DNA of 64,000 bases from Methanosarcina sp. ERenArc_MAG2 (GCA_023955635.1 JAMXHR010000016.1:434001-498000), one strand, 5' to 3'; shown: positions 17,441 to 28,444, counted from the first letter of the stretch. Notes: generated by a model not told the origin, from the sequence alone. Translations and numbers: made by a program.

Positions 17441-17703
17441 ATTGTTAAGACCTGGCGTTTTATTAGAATCCAGATGCGTTGGTCTAGTTCCGGGCGATTT
17501 CGGAATCCATAGCCTTTAGCATTATAGGGCTCAGGGTTTACCGCGGTTTCAGGCATCTTTCAGAAACTCTCTCCTATTCCTATTCGTTGGGACCTTGATA
17601 CCTTCATTTTTAGATAAACACTTATTTATCCAATCGAGAATTATTTTTACTGGGGATTTTTATAGAGGGAATTTTTATAAAGGGGATTTTTGAGGGGGAT
17701 TTT

Positions 17704-17913
17704 TTGAGCGAAAGCGCGGGGAATTTATACAGAGCAAAAATTGCTCTTCAGCTAAGCTTCATTTTCTTGGTCATGCTTGTGATTCTCATATTATACGCTA
17801 CGTGTGAGGTAACTGCCAGAATGTACGGCACTTTCCTGTTACTGTTTATGGTAATCATTTTCACTCCTTTTCTGCCGGACGGAGCAGGTTACGAAGAAGG
17901 AAAACCGGAATAA
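17704..17913 (+). CDS. Small membrane protein with two transmembrane helices
   Basis: 69 residues from the TTG at 17704, preceded by GAGGGGG with good spacing. Two hydrophobic helices (FIFLVMLVILILYATCEV and GTFLLLFMVIIFTPF) separated by a short loop, with a charged N-terminus and an acidic C-terminus. It has no recognisable family. It converges on the P-type ATPase gene 43 nt away. Confidence 0.55.
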   Translation: MSESAGNLYRAKIALQLSFIFLVMLVILILYATCEVTARMYGTFLLLFMVIIFTPFLPDGAGYEEGKPE

Positions 17914-17956
17914 CTGCAACATAAACTGAACCTTCTCCTGTCGGTGCAAGCAGATC

Positions 17957-20481
17957 TCAAAATTTTACGTTTTTGTAAAAAAATTTCTTTATTGTTTCAG
18001 CTGTAAGGATGTACAGTCCTATTATTGCTCCAAGGATTAAAATAACCTGTATTGGAAGAGGTTTGAAGCCAAAAGGTGCTGCAAAAGGTGTCAGTGGGAA
18101 GGCAAGTGTCAGAGATCCGGTCAGCACGGTAGCTACTAGCAGGTATTTTCCTGGTCTGCTCCTGAAAAAAGGTTTTCTGCTCCTGATTACCAGTACTATC
18201 ATGGATGCCGAAATAACGGATTCCACAAACCAGCCTGTCCTGAACTCTTCTATACTTCCTGGGAGGAGGAAAAGCAAAGTACCAAAAGTCAGGTAGTCGA
18301 ATACCGAACTTGTAATGCCAAATACCAACATAAACTTGCGGATAAAACCTATATCCCATCTGCGAGGCTTTTCGACCATTTCCCTATCCACTGTATCTGT
18401 GGCTATGGTCATCTCCGGAAAATCAGTCAATAAGTTGATTAATAGGATTTGTGTAGGCAGCAGGGGAAGGAAAGGCAGGAAAAGTGATGCTCCTGCCATG
18501 CTGAACATGTTCCCGAAGTTGGCACTGGTAGCCATGAAGACGTACTTCAGGGTATTGGCGAAGGTTTTACGCCCCTCTTTTACCCCTTCCACAAGCGCAT
18601 CCAGGCTCTTTTCCATTAACACAATGTCTGCAGCTTCTTTGGCGACATCTGCAGCGCTGTCAACTGAAATTCCCACATCTGCTGCATGGAGAGCAGACGC
18701 GTCGTTAATTCCGTCTCCCATATACCCGACGACATTTCCGCTCTTCTTAAGTGCAAGGATGATGTGCTCTTTCTGGCTCGGCTCTACCTCGGCAAAGACA
18801 TAATTATCGTTTACTTGTTTCGTCAGAGCCTCGCTGCTCATCTTATCAAGTTCGCTTCCGGTTAGAACCTTTGAGTTCTTAAGCCCTACCTCCCGACTTA
18901 TACTGGCAGCCACAAACTTGTTGTCTCCGGTAATTATTTTTAGAGAAATTCCAAGCTGTCCCATACTTTCTATTGTTTTTATAATGTCTGGTTTTGGTGG
19001 GTCAAAAAGAAGAGGAACCCGAGAAAGATCATCCCTGTTTCCTGCTCCTTTTTGATCTTTTCCTGCTGGTCCATCTGCCTGTATGCAACTCCCAGCGTTC
19101 GAAGTCCTTTTTCGCTGAACTCCTCAAACTGCTGCTCAATCCGTTCCTTTAACTCGAAAATTTCTACAGTTTTTCCAGGTTCAGTCTCTGCTAGGGAGCA
19201 AATTTCAAGAATCTTCGGGAGCGCACCTTTGGTTATCATCAGGTTAGTGCCACCTTTTGAGACAAGGATGCTCAATCTTTTTCGCACAAAATCATAAGGG
19301 ATTTCGTCCAGTTTCTCATACTCGGCCAGATCGAATTTATTCTGTGCAAGAATTGCCCTATCGATCGGGTTTTCAAAGCCCTTCTGGTAATAGGCGTTAA
19401 GGCTGGAATAAAGCAGGACTTTTTCATTCTGTTCTCCTTTGAGGTCCTGAAAAGATTGGAGTTGCAGCTCTCCCTCGGTTAAAGTGCCGGTTTTGTCAGA
19501 GCATAGCAGGTTCATGCTGCCAAGGTTTTCAATGGAAGCCAACCTCTTGACAATCACTTTCTTTTGCGCCATCTCTCTTGCGCCGTGGGAAAGGTTAACA
19601 CTTATTATTGCAGGCAGGAGCTGCGGGGTCAGCCCCACTGCAAGAGCCAGTGAGAACAGAAAAGAGTCAAGGATCGGGCGCTGGAGATATACATTGATCG
19701 CGAAGATGGCTATTACCATCAGCATCGTAACTTCCATTAGAAAGTATCCGAAATTTGAAATTCCTTTTTCAAATTCTGTTTCCGGGGGCCTGAGTTTTAA
19801 TCTATCTGATATTTTTCCAAACTCAGTTCCCTTTCCTGTAGAAACTGCCAGCACTTTTCCGCTGCCGCTGACAACGCTGGTTCCCATCCAGAGGGAATTT
19901 GTGCGCTTCGCAAGCGGGGTTTCTGCTTTCATTACGCCGACTGTTTTTTCTACGGGATAGGTCTCTCCAGTGAGAGTCGCTTCAATTACGAAAAGTTCCT
20001 TTGAGTCCACAATAAGGCAGTCTGCAGGAATTATATCTCCTGCGTTGAGGATTATTATATCCCCTGGCACGATCTCTTCCACAGGGATTTCTTTTTCTTC
20101 GCCGTCTCTGAGCACTGCCGCCCTTATTTGCACCGCAGCCAAAAGTTTTTCAAAAGCGTTAGCAGCTCCTTTTTCCTGCCAGAATCCAAGCAAACTACTG
20201 ACCAGAATAATAGCTATGATTATTACGGTATCTGTTGGTTCGTGGAGGAAAAAGGCAAGTCCGGCTGCAAAAAGGAGGATAAGGGTAATCGGACTTTTGA
20301 ATTGCGAAAGCAGGAGTGTAAGGGTATCGGACCGTTTTTTTGGTTTGAGAATGTTAGCCCCGTATTTTTTAAGGCGTTCACTGCTTTCTGAACCTTTCAG
20401 GCCTTCAGTCGTTGCTTGGAGTTCCTGTAACATCCTGGACACAGAAATACTCCAGAATTCAAGTTTTTCATTATCGGGCAA
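17957..20481 (-). CDS. mgtA: Mg2+-transporting P-type ATPase (MgtA-like), frame break at 19004-19008
   Basis: The first frame (20481-18979) has the cation ATPase N-terminus, actuator LTGETYPVE, a transmembrane pair and the phosphorylation motif CSDKTGTLTEG. The second (from 18964) has ITGDNKFVA, hinge MGDGINDASALHAADVG and the C-terminal helices with INLLTDFPEMTIATDTVD. The late DYLTFGTLLFLLP segment and overall length (~842 residues) fit class IIIB Mg2+ ATPases. The frame breaks inside GFLFF-DPPKPD; one extra T in the coding strand (A5 at 19004-19008 in the plus strand) restores FLFFFDPPKPDIIKTIESMG. All catalytic motifs are intact, so I treat it as one gene. It imports Mg2+ across the cell membrane. 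Confidence 0.88.
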
Positions 20482-20563
20482 CCGGATATCTCCTTAGTGT
20501 CTTCCTGTCTGCTTATTGCCTTCTTATTTTCCCCTCATTGTATGCTCGCCTTCTTATTTTCCC

Positions 20564-21698
20564 TCAAGCCTCCGTAACTCTCAAGATTTTGGCAAGTTCC
20601 TGTCCTTCGTTTCCTATGGTTGAAAATTCTCTCAATATCTCCGAGTTTTCAAGGTATTTTTCTGTCCTTATACCTTCAGGTTCTTCTATTTTGAGGGTAA
20701 TCTCTCCTTCAGTATATCCTTTTTCAATGCATTGTGTTATCAGTTGTCCGTATATGGAAGCAATTAGCTTGAGGCAGTCAAAGATCCTATTCTCGTCAAC
20801 TACATTTTTGCCGTCAAGCATAATACGCCTGAGCCTCTTTGATCCCACGAATTCCTTGAAGAGCTCTATGAGCTTTATTATGAATATATTGACAGAATCC
20901 CGGTTTAAAGCGGCGGCCAGTTCTTCATAACCTGTAATCTCATAATCTTTGTGCAGAATCAGGAAAGTCTTCTCATCCGCCGATATTATGAATCTGTTTT
21001 CCGGGTCTTTGTTGTCTTCAAGTACAGCTTTCAGGTTATTTCCTTCGTATTCTATACTCGAGATATAGAAGTCAGATATGTCGAGTTTTTTCACCTTTTT
21101 TCCCTGGATATGATTCCGCTCTTTGACCATACTGGTAAAGTCAGTTCATGAAGGTCCTTTACCTTTAGCGTGTCTCGCGTGAAATACAGTTCAAACTCGT
21201 ATTGCATACCGTCAGCGAAACTAACCTGCTTTCCTCTTAGTTTTTTATCCTCAACGAAAGCATAATAGATGCTTTTAGCTCCATAGATACTATCTTCAAA
21301 AAAGGGCTAAGGTTTGAGAGTATCCGTGTCTCAAGCTGCTGCACCTCCATCAGGTCCAGTTTATTTTCCCGGTCGAGCTCTTCAAGTTTTTCATTCTTTT
21401 TTGTCAATGCCACTGTCGAAGAGGTCTCAAGAGTTCTGGCTTTGACCTCAAGAATATCCGCAGTATCGACTCCAGCTGTACGGTTTTCAATACAATCCCT
21501 TATATCTTTCTCAAACATGTCTATTTCTTGAATTCTCTTTTCGGAAATTGCGATCTTTCCTCTGTTCTCGTTTTTTATCTTGATAGCTGATTTTTCCAGA
21601 GGTATGACTTCCGCTGAAATTCTTATAAAATCCTGCAGGTCCTGGATGAAATCTCTCTGGACAGGAAAATCGGTAGAATCCTGAAAAGCGTATCTCAT
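20564..21698 (-). CDS. Unknown conserved-looking protein, two frame breaks (21298-21303 and ~21134)
   Basis: Two frames, 21698-21237 (MRYAFQDSTDFPVQRDFIQD) and 21130-20564 (VKKLDISDFYISSIEYEGNN), are linked by an open middle frame reading EDSIYGAKSIYYAFVEDKKL and QYEFELYFTRDTLKVKDLHE. Adding one T to the coding-strand T6 run (A6, 21298-21303) and one C at the CC (GG, 21134-21135) makes a single protein of about 378 residues. The N-terminal half is helical and coiled-coil like (KIAISEKRIQEIDMF), the middle has alternating strands and the C-terminus is helical and acidic. I do not recognise the family. It lies 82 nt upstream of mgtA on the same strand. Confidence 0.5.
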
Positions 21699-21718
21699 TT
21701 TAATCTCTCCATCCCTTT

Positions 21719-22734
21719 AGCATGAAAAACGTTTTTATTTAAATTATGTTTTTTCCCACTTTAATTTTGTGAGCTTACATTTTTGAAAAGAACAATATGG
21801 TTTCCTCTATTTCCAGGGATTTTCTAAAAATCTGAAAAATCTCTCTAAATGTGAAATCTCATTCTGTCTTTATTTTATGAGCTGATCCCAAAACTAAAAA
21901 AAATGCTTCTCTGCTTTTCATATTCAGAATAATCAATAGAGTTTCTGGTTACGAAAAAATAGTTTTAAAACTTTCCTGATTTGAGAATAAAATTGGTTTT
22001 GGGATGAGATCTATATCTATCCTTTTAATAAAATAACTTCTCTTCCTAAATCTATTACTTTACACATTATTTATTAATCTACATTGAATTTCTTTTTCTC
22101 TATCATATAAAAATTTTTAATTTCAATCTTTCAGAAAGATTTATATCAGTTATTGTGCAATCTTAGTTATATTATCGTCAGATGATAATATACAAAGACA
22201 TGTACTCTATGTAAAAATAGAATATCTCCTGTCAGTAAAAATTTAGCTTATAACAAATTTACGCTTTGCGATAATAGGTATATGTCTTACACACCAGGCT
22301 GATTGGTCAGCACTGGCACAAAAACGGGATTAATTCACAGCTTCCCTGATTGCAGCGAGAATCAATGAGTTTATTACTTGCCGCACCAGGATCAAAGGTT
22401 ACCACATTTCTCTCAAAAACAAGTTATTGAGAAGTGTTATGTTTCTTGTCAATTGAGTAGATAAGAATCAAATCAGTTTAATTATATATAGGGGTTGGGT
22501 TGAGGAAATATGGGTGAACTATAAACTGCGATCGTCAAAACAGTCAGTTTTTGTTTATTATGTTAGCTCCACAATTGCCTAACATTCTTAAGACTGTTTT
22601 CGAATTGTTTTTTAATAACTGGGGTCTGCTATATCTCGTGACTTAAAAATATTATCTATGTAATATAATTCTCAAGGTTTTATCTGAAACAAAATTGAAT
22701 AAAACTTGATATTTGAGGAATCAAGGTGCAGAAC
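21719..22734. other. 1-kb intergenic region ahead of the surface-protein cluster
   Basis: AT-rich, with several TATA-like stretches (for example 22481-22490 and 22650-22670), and no supported gene. It probably contains divergent promoters for the unknown protein (left) and the large surface protein (right). The block at 22260-22450 is less AT-rich and may be a decayed coding remnant, but no family is recognisable. Confidence 0.5.
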
Positions 22735-25413
22735 ATGAAACAAAGATCAATACAATTTAGTGCGCTGCTCATTATATTCCTTTTCTCAGGGATAGGAAGT
22801 GCACTTGCAGAACCAAGCGGTTCTTTTTTACCAGCCAATGTGACCGTTGGTAATATGAGCGTTATAATCAATTACAGCGGGACTGGTTTCAGACCGGGGG
22901 ATACTGTAAATATCACCGCAGATTTCAATACATCTGTCGCTGGCGCAAAAATATCGATTACTGACAATCCAAATTTATTCGGAGCAAATTTAGTAGGCGC
23001 TAATAATGTAAATTTGGTGGGCGCTGATTTACCGACTGATGCTCTGATGACACTACTAGGTGATAATGAACTAGGTGGTAATTCCTTTGGTTATGACTTC
23101 CAGATTCCAGAGGATCTAAGTGGTTCTTTGGGTGTAGATATATCACCATTAGACTCTGAAGGAAACTCGATATATCCATCTGATTCTGAAGGAAACCTGC
23201 TAGATGACGCAGATTTTTCAGATCTTGATGGATTTGGAGTTGATCCGTACATAGAGATAATTAGCCCTGACTCCGAGTTTGCCGGCGAAAGTTGTGTCGA
23301 CTTCAATTTCAGTGCATACGACGATTATGCTGGACAGGCCGGAAGTCAAATTATCTACACTTTCTGGCTCGATGGTGTTCAAAAAAATAATGGGGTTATA
23401 ACCTCTGGCGCATATAAACAGCTTCAGTTTGAACTGGATGACGGTTCTCACACATGGGAAGTTAAAACCAAGGACAGTCTGGGAGAACACACAAGTGGTA
23501 CTCGTACTCTGTATGTGGACACCGAATGTCCCAGTGTAACACTTATTTCCCCTCAAGATTGCTTCAACCAGGTAATAGGTGCTACTCAATTCAACTTCAC
23601 CTGTGAGGATACTTTAGCTGCTCAATATAGTGATCTTGATCTGTCATATACACTGTATATAGATGGGGAACCTGCTGAGGACCTTTACGGCGATATGCTT
23701 TCCGGCGATGAGCTTTCCGGAGATCTGTTTACCGGAAATACACTTTCCACAACGAAATCGGGAGTGCCCGTAACCCGGGAAATTGAACTTGCTGATGGCG
23801 CTCACAACTGGTCAGTTTCAGTTGAGGATGGAGCCGGAAACAGCGTTACAAGTGATGTCCGAAAATTCTATGTGGACCTTAACGGATTTACAGTCTCCCT
23901 CAGTACTCCCAATGGAGGGTACGTTTCCGCAAACCCGACATTCAACTTCACTGTTACGGGAAACACGGAAAATAACTGGGATTCCTGGATCGGGGAAGAA
24001 TCCGTGGTGCCAGGAGCAGGGCTACCTTTCGACTACCAACTTCTCGTTGACGGTAAAGAAGTAAAGGGAAGTTGCGACTCCGACTGCGACTGTGACGAAG
24101 GATATAGCGATGACGAAGGAGATAATGACTGCACAGTGGGCTGCACCGAAGAAGGTTGTGACGAGAGTTGCTTAGCTGTCGGTAAAGACATGTATTCCGT
24201 AAAAGCTGCGGTAGCAGATGGAGTTAACAAAAATTGGACAGTAATTATTACTGACCGTACAACCGGCAAAACCTACCAGCCTACTGTGAAGCATTTCTCA
24301 GTTGATAGTGTTGATCCGGCTTGTGTAGCAAATCTGAATGTTAGAGATGCATTTGGTTCAACTTCCTGGTACTCCATAAGAGATTATCCCGGGCTTGTGG
24401 TTAGCTGGAAAGCAAATACCGACAGCGATCTTAGGCCTACGGAGCCATATGAAGTTTATATCAGCACATCTAAGCCAAGTTGTATTGAGGATATGCAAAA
24501 GGTAGACACGTCTGGGTCAGAAACTCACACAGACGGATCAACGACTCCAAACCAGAGATTAGAGAATTCAAGCGTTACGGATCTGTGCATTGAAGCACTC
24601 GACGGAAAAGACATTGTCTACGGCAAGGACTACTGGGTAGCTGTGATTGCTCGGGACAACGCCAGCAACTACAATGATGCTTTTTCCATGTGCGGGCCTG
24701 TACAGACATATGAAGATATGGATATCACGCTTGAAGAGGGCTGGAACCTGAAATCCGTGCCAAAAAGCCTTGTTGATTCTAGCGCTTGCCCGGAATCGGC
24801 CTTTGGCAATGGCAGCACAGTCCTCTACTGGGATGGTTCATGCTGGCAGTTCCCTGAAACCATTGAACCGTGCAAAGGTTACTGGGTCTACACCAAAGAG
24901 CCTTGCACGACCAATGTCAAGTTCAGGGGAATGTCAGGTGATTGCACTAGTCCGAATGTACCAGCTTCTCTTGAGCTCACTCCAGGATGGCACATAATAG
25001 GACACACCTCTTCAAATGCTGCAGCCTGGTCCCTCACTCTGGCTTCGCTCAATGATTTCGATTCTGATCTTGCTGACGACTACAGGTTCTCCAACCTCAT
25101 CACTTATTCTCAAGGTGAAGGCTGGGGCGGCATAATCCCTGGCGTCGACTATGACTTTGGCACAGGAGGACAACTTAGTGACAGTGATTTCAGGCCAGTT
25201 GTAGCCCTTCAGTCCTACGGTTATATGGTTCCCGGACAGGGCTATTGGATCTTCATGAAGGATGAAGGCATCTACGCATCCATCGAAAACGTATACAACC
25301 TGGATATAGTCCAGAATACGGACGATGGCACGGACGATATCATAGACGATACCATAGACGATGGTATGGACGACATTGATTTCCCGGACGACATTTCGGA
25401 CTTGAACCCGTAA
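22735..25413 (+). CDS. Large secreted surface protein with Ig-like repeats and WNL/KGYW domains
   Basis: 892 residues from the ATG at 22735 (AAGGTG upstream; a GTG at 22726 is the alternative). The signal peptide is SALLIIFLFSGIGSALA. Residues ~170-460 hold three Ig-like units with the repeated pattern YTFWLDGVQKNNG, YTLYIDGEPAEDL and YQLLVDGKEVKG, each followed by HTWEVKTKD-like or HNWSVSVED-like strands. A Cys/Asp-rich insert (DSDCDCDEGYSDDEGDNDC) suggests Ca2+ binding. The C-terminal third has EEGWNLKSVPKS, CKGYWVYTKEP and GQGYWIFMKDEG, a domain common in archaeal surface proteins, and ends in an Asp-rich tail with no membrane anchor. It starts a co-directional cluster of four exported proteins. 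Confidence 0.75.
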   Translation: MKQRSIQFSALLIIFLFSGIGSALAEPSGSFLPANVTVGNMSVIINYSGTGFRPGDTVNITADFNTSVAGAKISITDNPNLFGANLVGANNVNLVGADLPTDALMTLLGDNELGGNSFGYDFQIPEDLSGSLGVDISPLDSEGNSIYPSDSEGNLLDDADFSDLDGFGVDPYIEIISPDSEFAGESCVDFNFSAYDDYAGQAGSQIIYTFWLDGVQKNNGVITSGAYKQLQFELDDGSHTWEVKTKDSLGEHTSGTRTLYVDTECPSVTLISPQDCFNQVIGATQFNFTCEDTLAAQYSDLDLSYTLYIDGEPAEDLYGDMLSGDELSGDLFTGNTLSTTKSGVPVTREIELADGAHNWSVSVEDGAGNSVTSDVRKFYVDLNGFTVSLSTPNGGYVSANPTFNFTVTGNTENNWDSWIGEESVVPGAGLPFDYQLLVDGKEVKGSCDSDCDCDEGYSDDEGDNDCTVGCTEEGCDESCLAVGKDMYSVKAAVADGVNKNWTVIITDRTTGKTYQPTVKHFSVDSVDPACVANLNVRDAFGSTSWYSIRDYPGLVVSWKANTDSDLRPTEPYEVYISTSKPSCIEDMQKVDTSGSETHTDGSTTPNQRLENSSVTDLCIEALDGKDIVYGKDYWVAVIARDNASNYNDAFSMCGPVQTYEDMDITLEEGWNLKSVPKSLVDSSACPESAFGNGSTVLYWDGSCWQFPETIEPCKGYWVYTKEPCTTNVKFRGMSGDCTSPNVPASLELTPGWHIIGHTSSNAAAWSLTLASLNDFDSDLADDYRFSNLITYSQGEGWGGIIPGVDYDFGTGGQLSDSDFRPVVALQSYGYMVPGQGYWIFMKDEGIYASIENVYNLDIVQNTDDGTDDIIDDTIDDGMDDIDFPDDISDLNP

Positions 25414-25437
25414 TAAGACTAATTTCCAGAACAAGTG

Positions 25438-25474
25438 ACTGTTCAGCCTAACAGGCTGAGCAGTTTTTTCTTTT
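25438..25474 (+). terminator. Strong hairpin terminator after the large surface-protein gene
   Basis: ACTGTTCAGCCT (25438-25449) pairs with AGGCTGAGCAGT (25453-25464) over a 3-nt loop with one G-T pair, followed by TTTTTTCTTTTTG. It resembles a bacterial intrinsic terminator. Confidence 0.75.
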
Positions 25475-25500
25475 TGTTGTCGTACAATTGGAGGTCTACA

Positions 25501-26286
25501 ATGAATAATAAATTAAAAAATGGCCTGTTAGGAATATCTATACTACTGTTGTTTTTCCTGGCTTTCTCTCAGTCGTGTATTGCAGAAGAGAATGTTCCTC
25601 CAGCTCCCCCAATGCTCCCTATGACAGTAACAGGAGTTGCTCTCATTGATGGCACGCCTGCTCCCAACGGGACTGTTGTTGCAGCTTATCTTAATGAAAT
25701 GGAGTATCTTGCAAATACTTCCTTCGGAAATTACTCTCTTTTTATTCCTGGTACTGCTGAGGATGAAGGAAAACTGGTTACTTTTAAGGTGGACGGAAAG
25801 GACGCTGCAAGCAGTGTTTCCTGGAAAGACGGAGGTATAGTTACCCTCGAGCTGCCTGATGGTAAGGCGGTTTATACCGAAATTGATGACAGTAATTCCA
25901 ACAGTAATCCTAACAGTAATTCTAACAGTAATTCTAACAGCAATCCTAGCAATTCTAACAGCAATTCCAACAGCAATTCCAACAGCAATTCCAACAGTAA
26001 TTCAAATTTTAAAACAGGTTCAGAACCTTTGACAGATAATAAAGAACAGGGAGTTTCCGCAGAGGGTTCCAAAGCTGATGTCATTAAAAGTTCAGTCCCT
26101 AAGCCGGACATGAAGGCTTTGGAAAATACAATCGAGAATTCCAAAGATAAAGTGGCAGCAGAATCTTCCGAAGCTTCCCCTGAACCAAAAAGTGCTCCAG
26201 GCTTCCCTATTGCTTATGCGGTTGCAGGCATACTTCTGCTCGCTTTCGGATCCGATTTCGGGAGGGGGTCTCGAAGGAATCCCTGA
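25501..26286 (+). CDS. Secreted protein with Ser-Asn repeat and PGF-type C-terminal anchor
   Basis: The ATG at 25501 follows GGAGG with ideal spacing, giving 261 residues; an open upstream extension runs through the terminator and is rejected. Order: signal peptide (LLGISILLLFFLAFSQSCIA), a ~90-residue beta domain (PMTVTGVALIDGTPAPNGTV, FGNYSLFIPG), a Ser-Asn repeat of about 40 residues, a charged linker, then APGFPIAYAVAGILLLAF and a basic tail. The PGF plus hydrophobic helix plus basic end is a PGF-CTERM sorting signal, processed by an archaeosortase. The beta domain is like the carboxypeptidase-regulatory fold of the next protein. Confidence 0.7.
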   Translation: MNNKLKNGLLGISILLLFFLAFSQSCIAEENVPPAPPMLPMTVTGVALIDGTPAPNGTVVAAYLNEMEYLANTSFGNYSLFIPGTAEDEGKLVTFKVDGKDAASSVSWKDGGIVTLELPDGKAVYTEIDDSNSNSNPNSNSNSNSNSNPSNSNSNSNSNSNSNSNSNSNFKTGSEPLTDNKEQGVSAEGSKADVIKSSVPKPDMKALENTIENSKDKVAAESSEASPEPKSAPGFPIAYAVAGILLLAFGSDFGRGSRRNP

Positions 26287-26341
26287 AGGACTTTTTCAAA
26301 AAAAGTCTGCATAATTAATGGTAAAATTTCAAGGTGACACG

Positions 26342-27156
26342 ATGACCATCAAGGACAAATATTTAAGAATTTTATCATGCCTGGTTATTCTGCTACTGGG
26401 CTTATCCCTTGTTCCGTCTGCATCTGCCAGCAGTCCTCCTTCTATCCCCAACGTGTTTGAAGGAAACCTTAAAGGAGATGCTGCAAGTGCGGGTCTTGGA
26501 CTTACAATATCTGCATATATAGATTCCGAGCTTGTTGGCTCGAACACTCTTAAAGAGACTGGAAAGTACCAAGTGGCAGTCTCGGGTACTGAGAAATATA
26601 ATGGAAAAGCGATAACCTTCAAGCTGGGAGGCGTCGCATCCGAACCAATTTCTGTGACCTATAAAGAAGGAGCTTTGCCAGCGAAACTTGACCTGGCTTT
26701 CTACGGAGACTTTGTACCCCCAACTATAGAAACTTTATCTGCATCCCCCATATTCATCCTGAATGACGGGAAGGATTTCTCGACTGTCACGGCAAAGGTT
26801 GTAGATCCGAAATCCTCTAAAATTCCATCAGTGACCATCGACCTTACCCCCTAGGACAGGGAGTGGTTTCATTGAATTCAGAGGGTGGAAATCTTTATAC
26901 CTGCAACGTAAACAGTAATGTATCAGGTGAGTTTAAATTAGCTTTTACAGCTGCGTATCCCTCCGGAAGCAGTGCTAAAGAGAAAGTCTCTATCACCGTA
27001 CTGAAAGAAAGTGAACTCGCAGCCAGGTTCGGAGGCGCTGACGGGATCTTCTCTCCGGAGGAAATTAAGACTCTTGTAAATGATAATAATGTATCCAGCG
27101 AGATCAAATATGCAGTTCTGCGTGCATACTTTGCTGATGGGTGGGATCGGATATGA
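26342..27156 (+). CDS. Secreted beta-domain protein, frame break at 26847-26851
   Basis: ATG at 26342 with AAGGTGA upstream. Signal peptide (LRILSCLVILLLGLSLVPSASA), then a domain resembling the one in the preceding gene (FEGNLKGDAASAGLGLTISA, AITFKLGGVASEPISVTYKE). An Ig-like region follows, running through the break (TAKVVDPKSSKIPSVTIDL / VVSLNSEGGNLYTCNVNS). The frame stops at 26854; one extra C in the C5 run 26847-26851 gives DLTPLGQGVVSLNSEG and continues to 27156. Total about 271 residues. The C-terminal DGIFSPEEIKTLVNDNNVSS resembles a dockerin or EF-hand-like helix. It overlaps the next gene by 4 nt (ATGA). Confidence 0.65.
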
Positions 27157-28289
27157 AACGGCCTGAGTTTAAATTTATCATTGTGCTGTTCCTGGCCCTG
27201 ACTTTATGTGCTGCTCCAGCTTCTGCTTGCAGTGCAGAAAGGACTTTCCCTGCTTCGGTTAGTCCCAATCAGGAGTTCCAGGTAACAGTCAATGTAGCCA
27301 ATTACGGTGCAGCCGGGCAGGTTCTTGAAAAGCTTCCTGCCGGTTTCACATTTGTTAGCTCGACGCTTCCTGAAAGAGCTGTAACTGTAAATGACAGCAA
27401 GGTTTCCTTCCTGCTGATGAATGAAAACAGCTTCAAATACACCCTGAAAGCTCCGGCGTCAACCGGTACATACAAAATTGCAGGTATTTCAAGAGATATC
27501 AACAAAACTGAGTTCCCTGTTCTTCCTGTCGACTGTCCCATCACTGTCAGTCAATCTTCCGATGGTAGCTCAGGTGGCAGCTCAGGTGGCAGCTCAGGCG
27601 GACATTCAGGTGGTTCAAGTGGATCAGGCGGCGGAGCAGGCGGTTCTCCCGAGCCCCAGAGCAATGTCGAGACCAAAGAACTATCCCAGAAGTCTATCAC
27701 CGCTGGAACACACGTAAAGTTCGAATTTCTACAGGGTACAACCTGCATAAGGTATGTAGAGTTTGATGCCAAAAAGACGCTAGGAAAGATCACTACTGTT
27801 GTTGAAATGCTGAAAGGTCAGTCCAAGCTGGTTTCGAGCCTGCCTGCAGGCACGGTTTATAAGAACGTGAACATCTGGGTAGGTTCAGGAGGAATTGCAA
27901 ATTCTGACAACATCGAAAACGCAGTCGTCGGCTTCAGAGTCGAAAAGGCATGGCTCGAAAAATGCGGAGTCGATGCAACGTCTTTAGCTCTCTGGAACTA
28001 CGATAAAGCCTGGAGCAAGCTTGAAACTCAAAAAGTTGGTGAAGATAGCACCTATGTTTTCTTCGACGCTAAAACTCCAGTTTTCGGTCCCTTCGCAATT
28101 GTCGTACCTGATGAGAACATAGAAGTGAAACCTTCTGATTCGACGACCTCTACTCCTAAAAACAATTCGAAATCTAACCCGGCATCTGATGCAGAGAAGC
28201 CTTCTGGCTGGAGCTCTCTACCGGGTTTTGAGTCTGCAATAGCTATCGGAGCCCTTGGAGCAGTGTATCAGGTCCTGAGAAGGAAGTAA
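27153..28289 (+). CDS. Surface protein with PGF-pre-PGF domain and PGF-CTERM anchor
   Basis: 378 residues from the ATG at 27153, which overlaps the stop of the preceding gene, so translation is coupled. Order: signal peptide (FIIVLFLALTLCAAPASA), a DUF11-like beta domain (FPASVSPNQEFQVTVNVANY, VLEKLPAGFTFV), a Gly/Ser linker (SSGGSSGGSSGG), then a PGF-pre-PGF domain (THVKFEFLQGTTCIRYVEF, GFRVEKAWLEKCGVD, GPFAIVV) and the C-terminal SLPGFESAIAIGALGAVYQV plus LRRK. The PGF-CTERM tail predicts cleavage and lipid attachment by archaeosortase at the cell surface. Its role may be S-layer associated (inference). Confidence 0.8.
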   Translation: MKRPEFKFIIVLFLALTLCAAPASACSAERTFPASVSPNQEFQVTVNVANYGAAGQVLEKLPAGFTFVSSTLPERAVTVNDSKVSFLLMNENSFKYTLKAPASTGTYKIAGISRDINKTEFPVLPVDCPITVSQSSDGSSGGSSGGSSGGHSGGSSGSGGGAGGSPEPQSNVETKELSQKSITAGTHVKFEFLQGTTCIRYVEFDAKKTLGKITTVVEMLKGQSKLVSSLPAGTVYKNVNIWVGSGGIANSDNIENAVVGFRVEKAWLEKCGVDATSLALWNYDKAWSKLETQKVGEDSTYVFFDAKTPVFGPFAIVVPDENIEVKPSDSTTSTPKNNSKSNPASDAEKPSGWSSLPGFESAIAIGALGAVYQVLRRK

Positions 28290-28327
28290 GAATAAGTATT
28301 GAATCTCAAAATAAATTTAAATTTAAG

Positions 28328-28358
28328 GCAGCCCTCAAGCTGCTTATTTTTCTTTTTT
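28328..28358 (+). terminator. Hairpin GCAGC/GCTGC with T-rich tail
   Basis: GCAGC (28328-28332) pairs with GCTGC (28339-28343), followed by TTATTTTTCTTTTTT. It closes the surface-protein cluster. Confidence 0.6.
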
Positions 28359-28444
28359 AATCCTGTTCTCCAGCAGTCTCCTGTTTTCTCATATGCAAAT
28401 CTTTGGAATATATATAGATTATTTCTCGTCAACTTTACATTTTT

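Noticed and set aside
20564..21698. Two separate small genes in this interval
   Set aside because: The intervening frame is open and reads as protein; two single-base homopolymer corrections make one gene, consistent with the rest of the window.
22260..22450. Decayed coding sequence before the surface-protein cluster
   Set aside because: Slightly less AT-rich, but no frame reads as any family I recognise.
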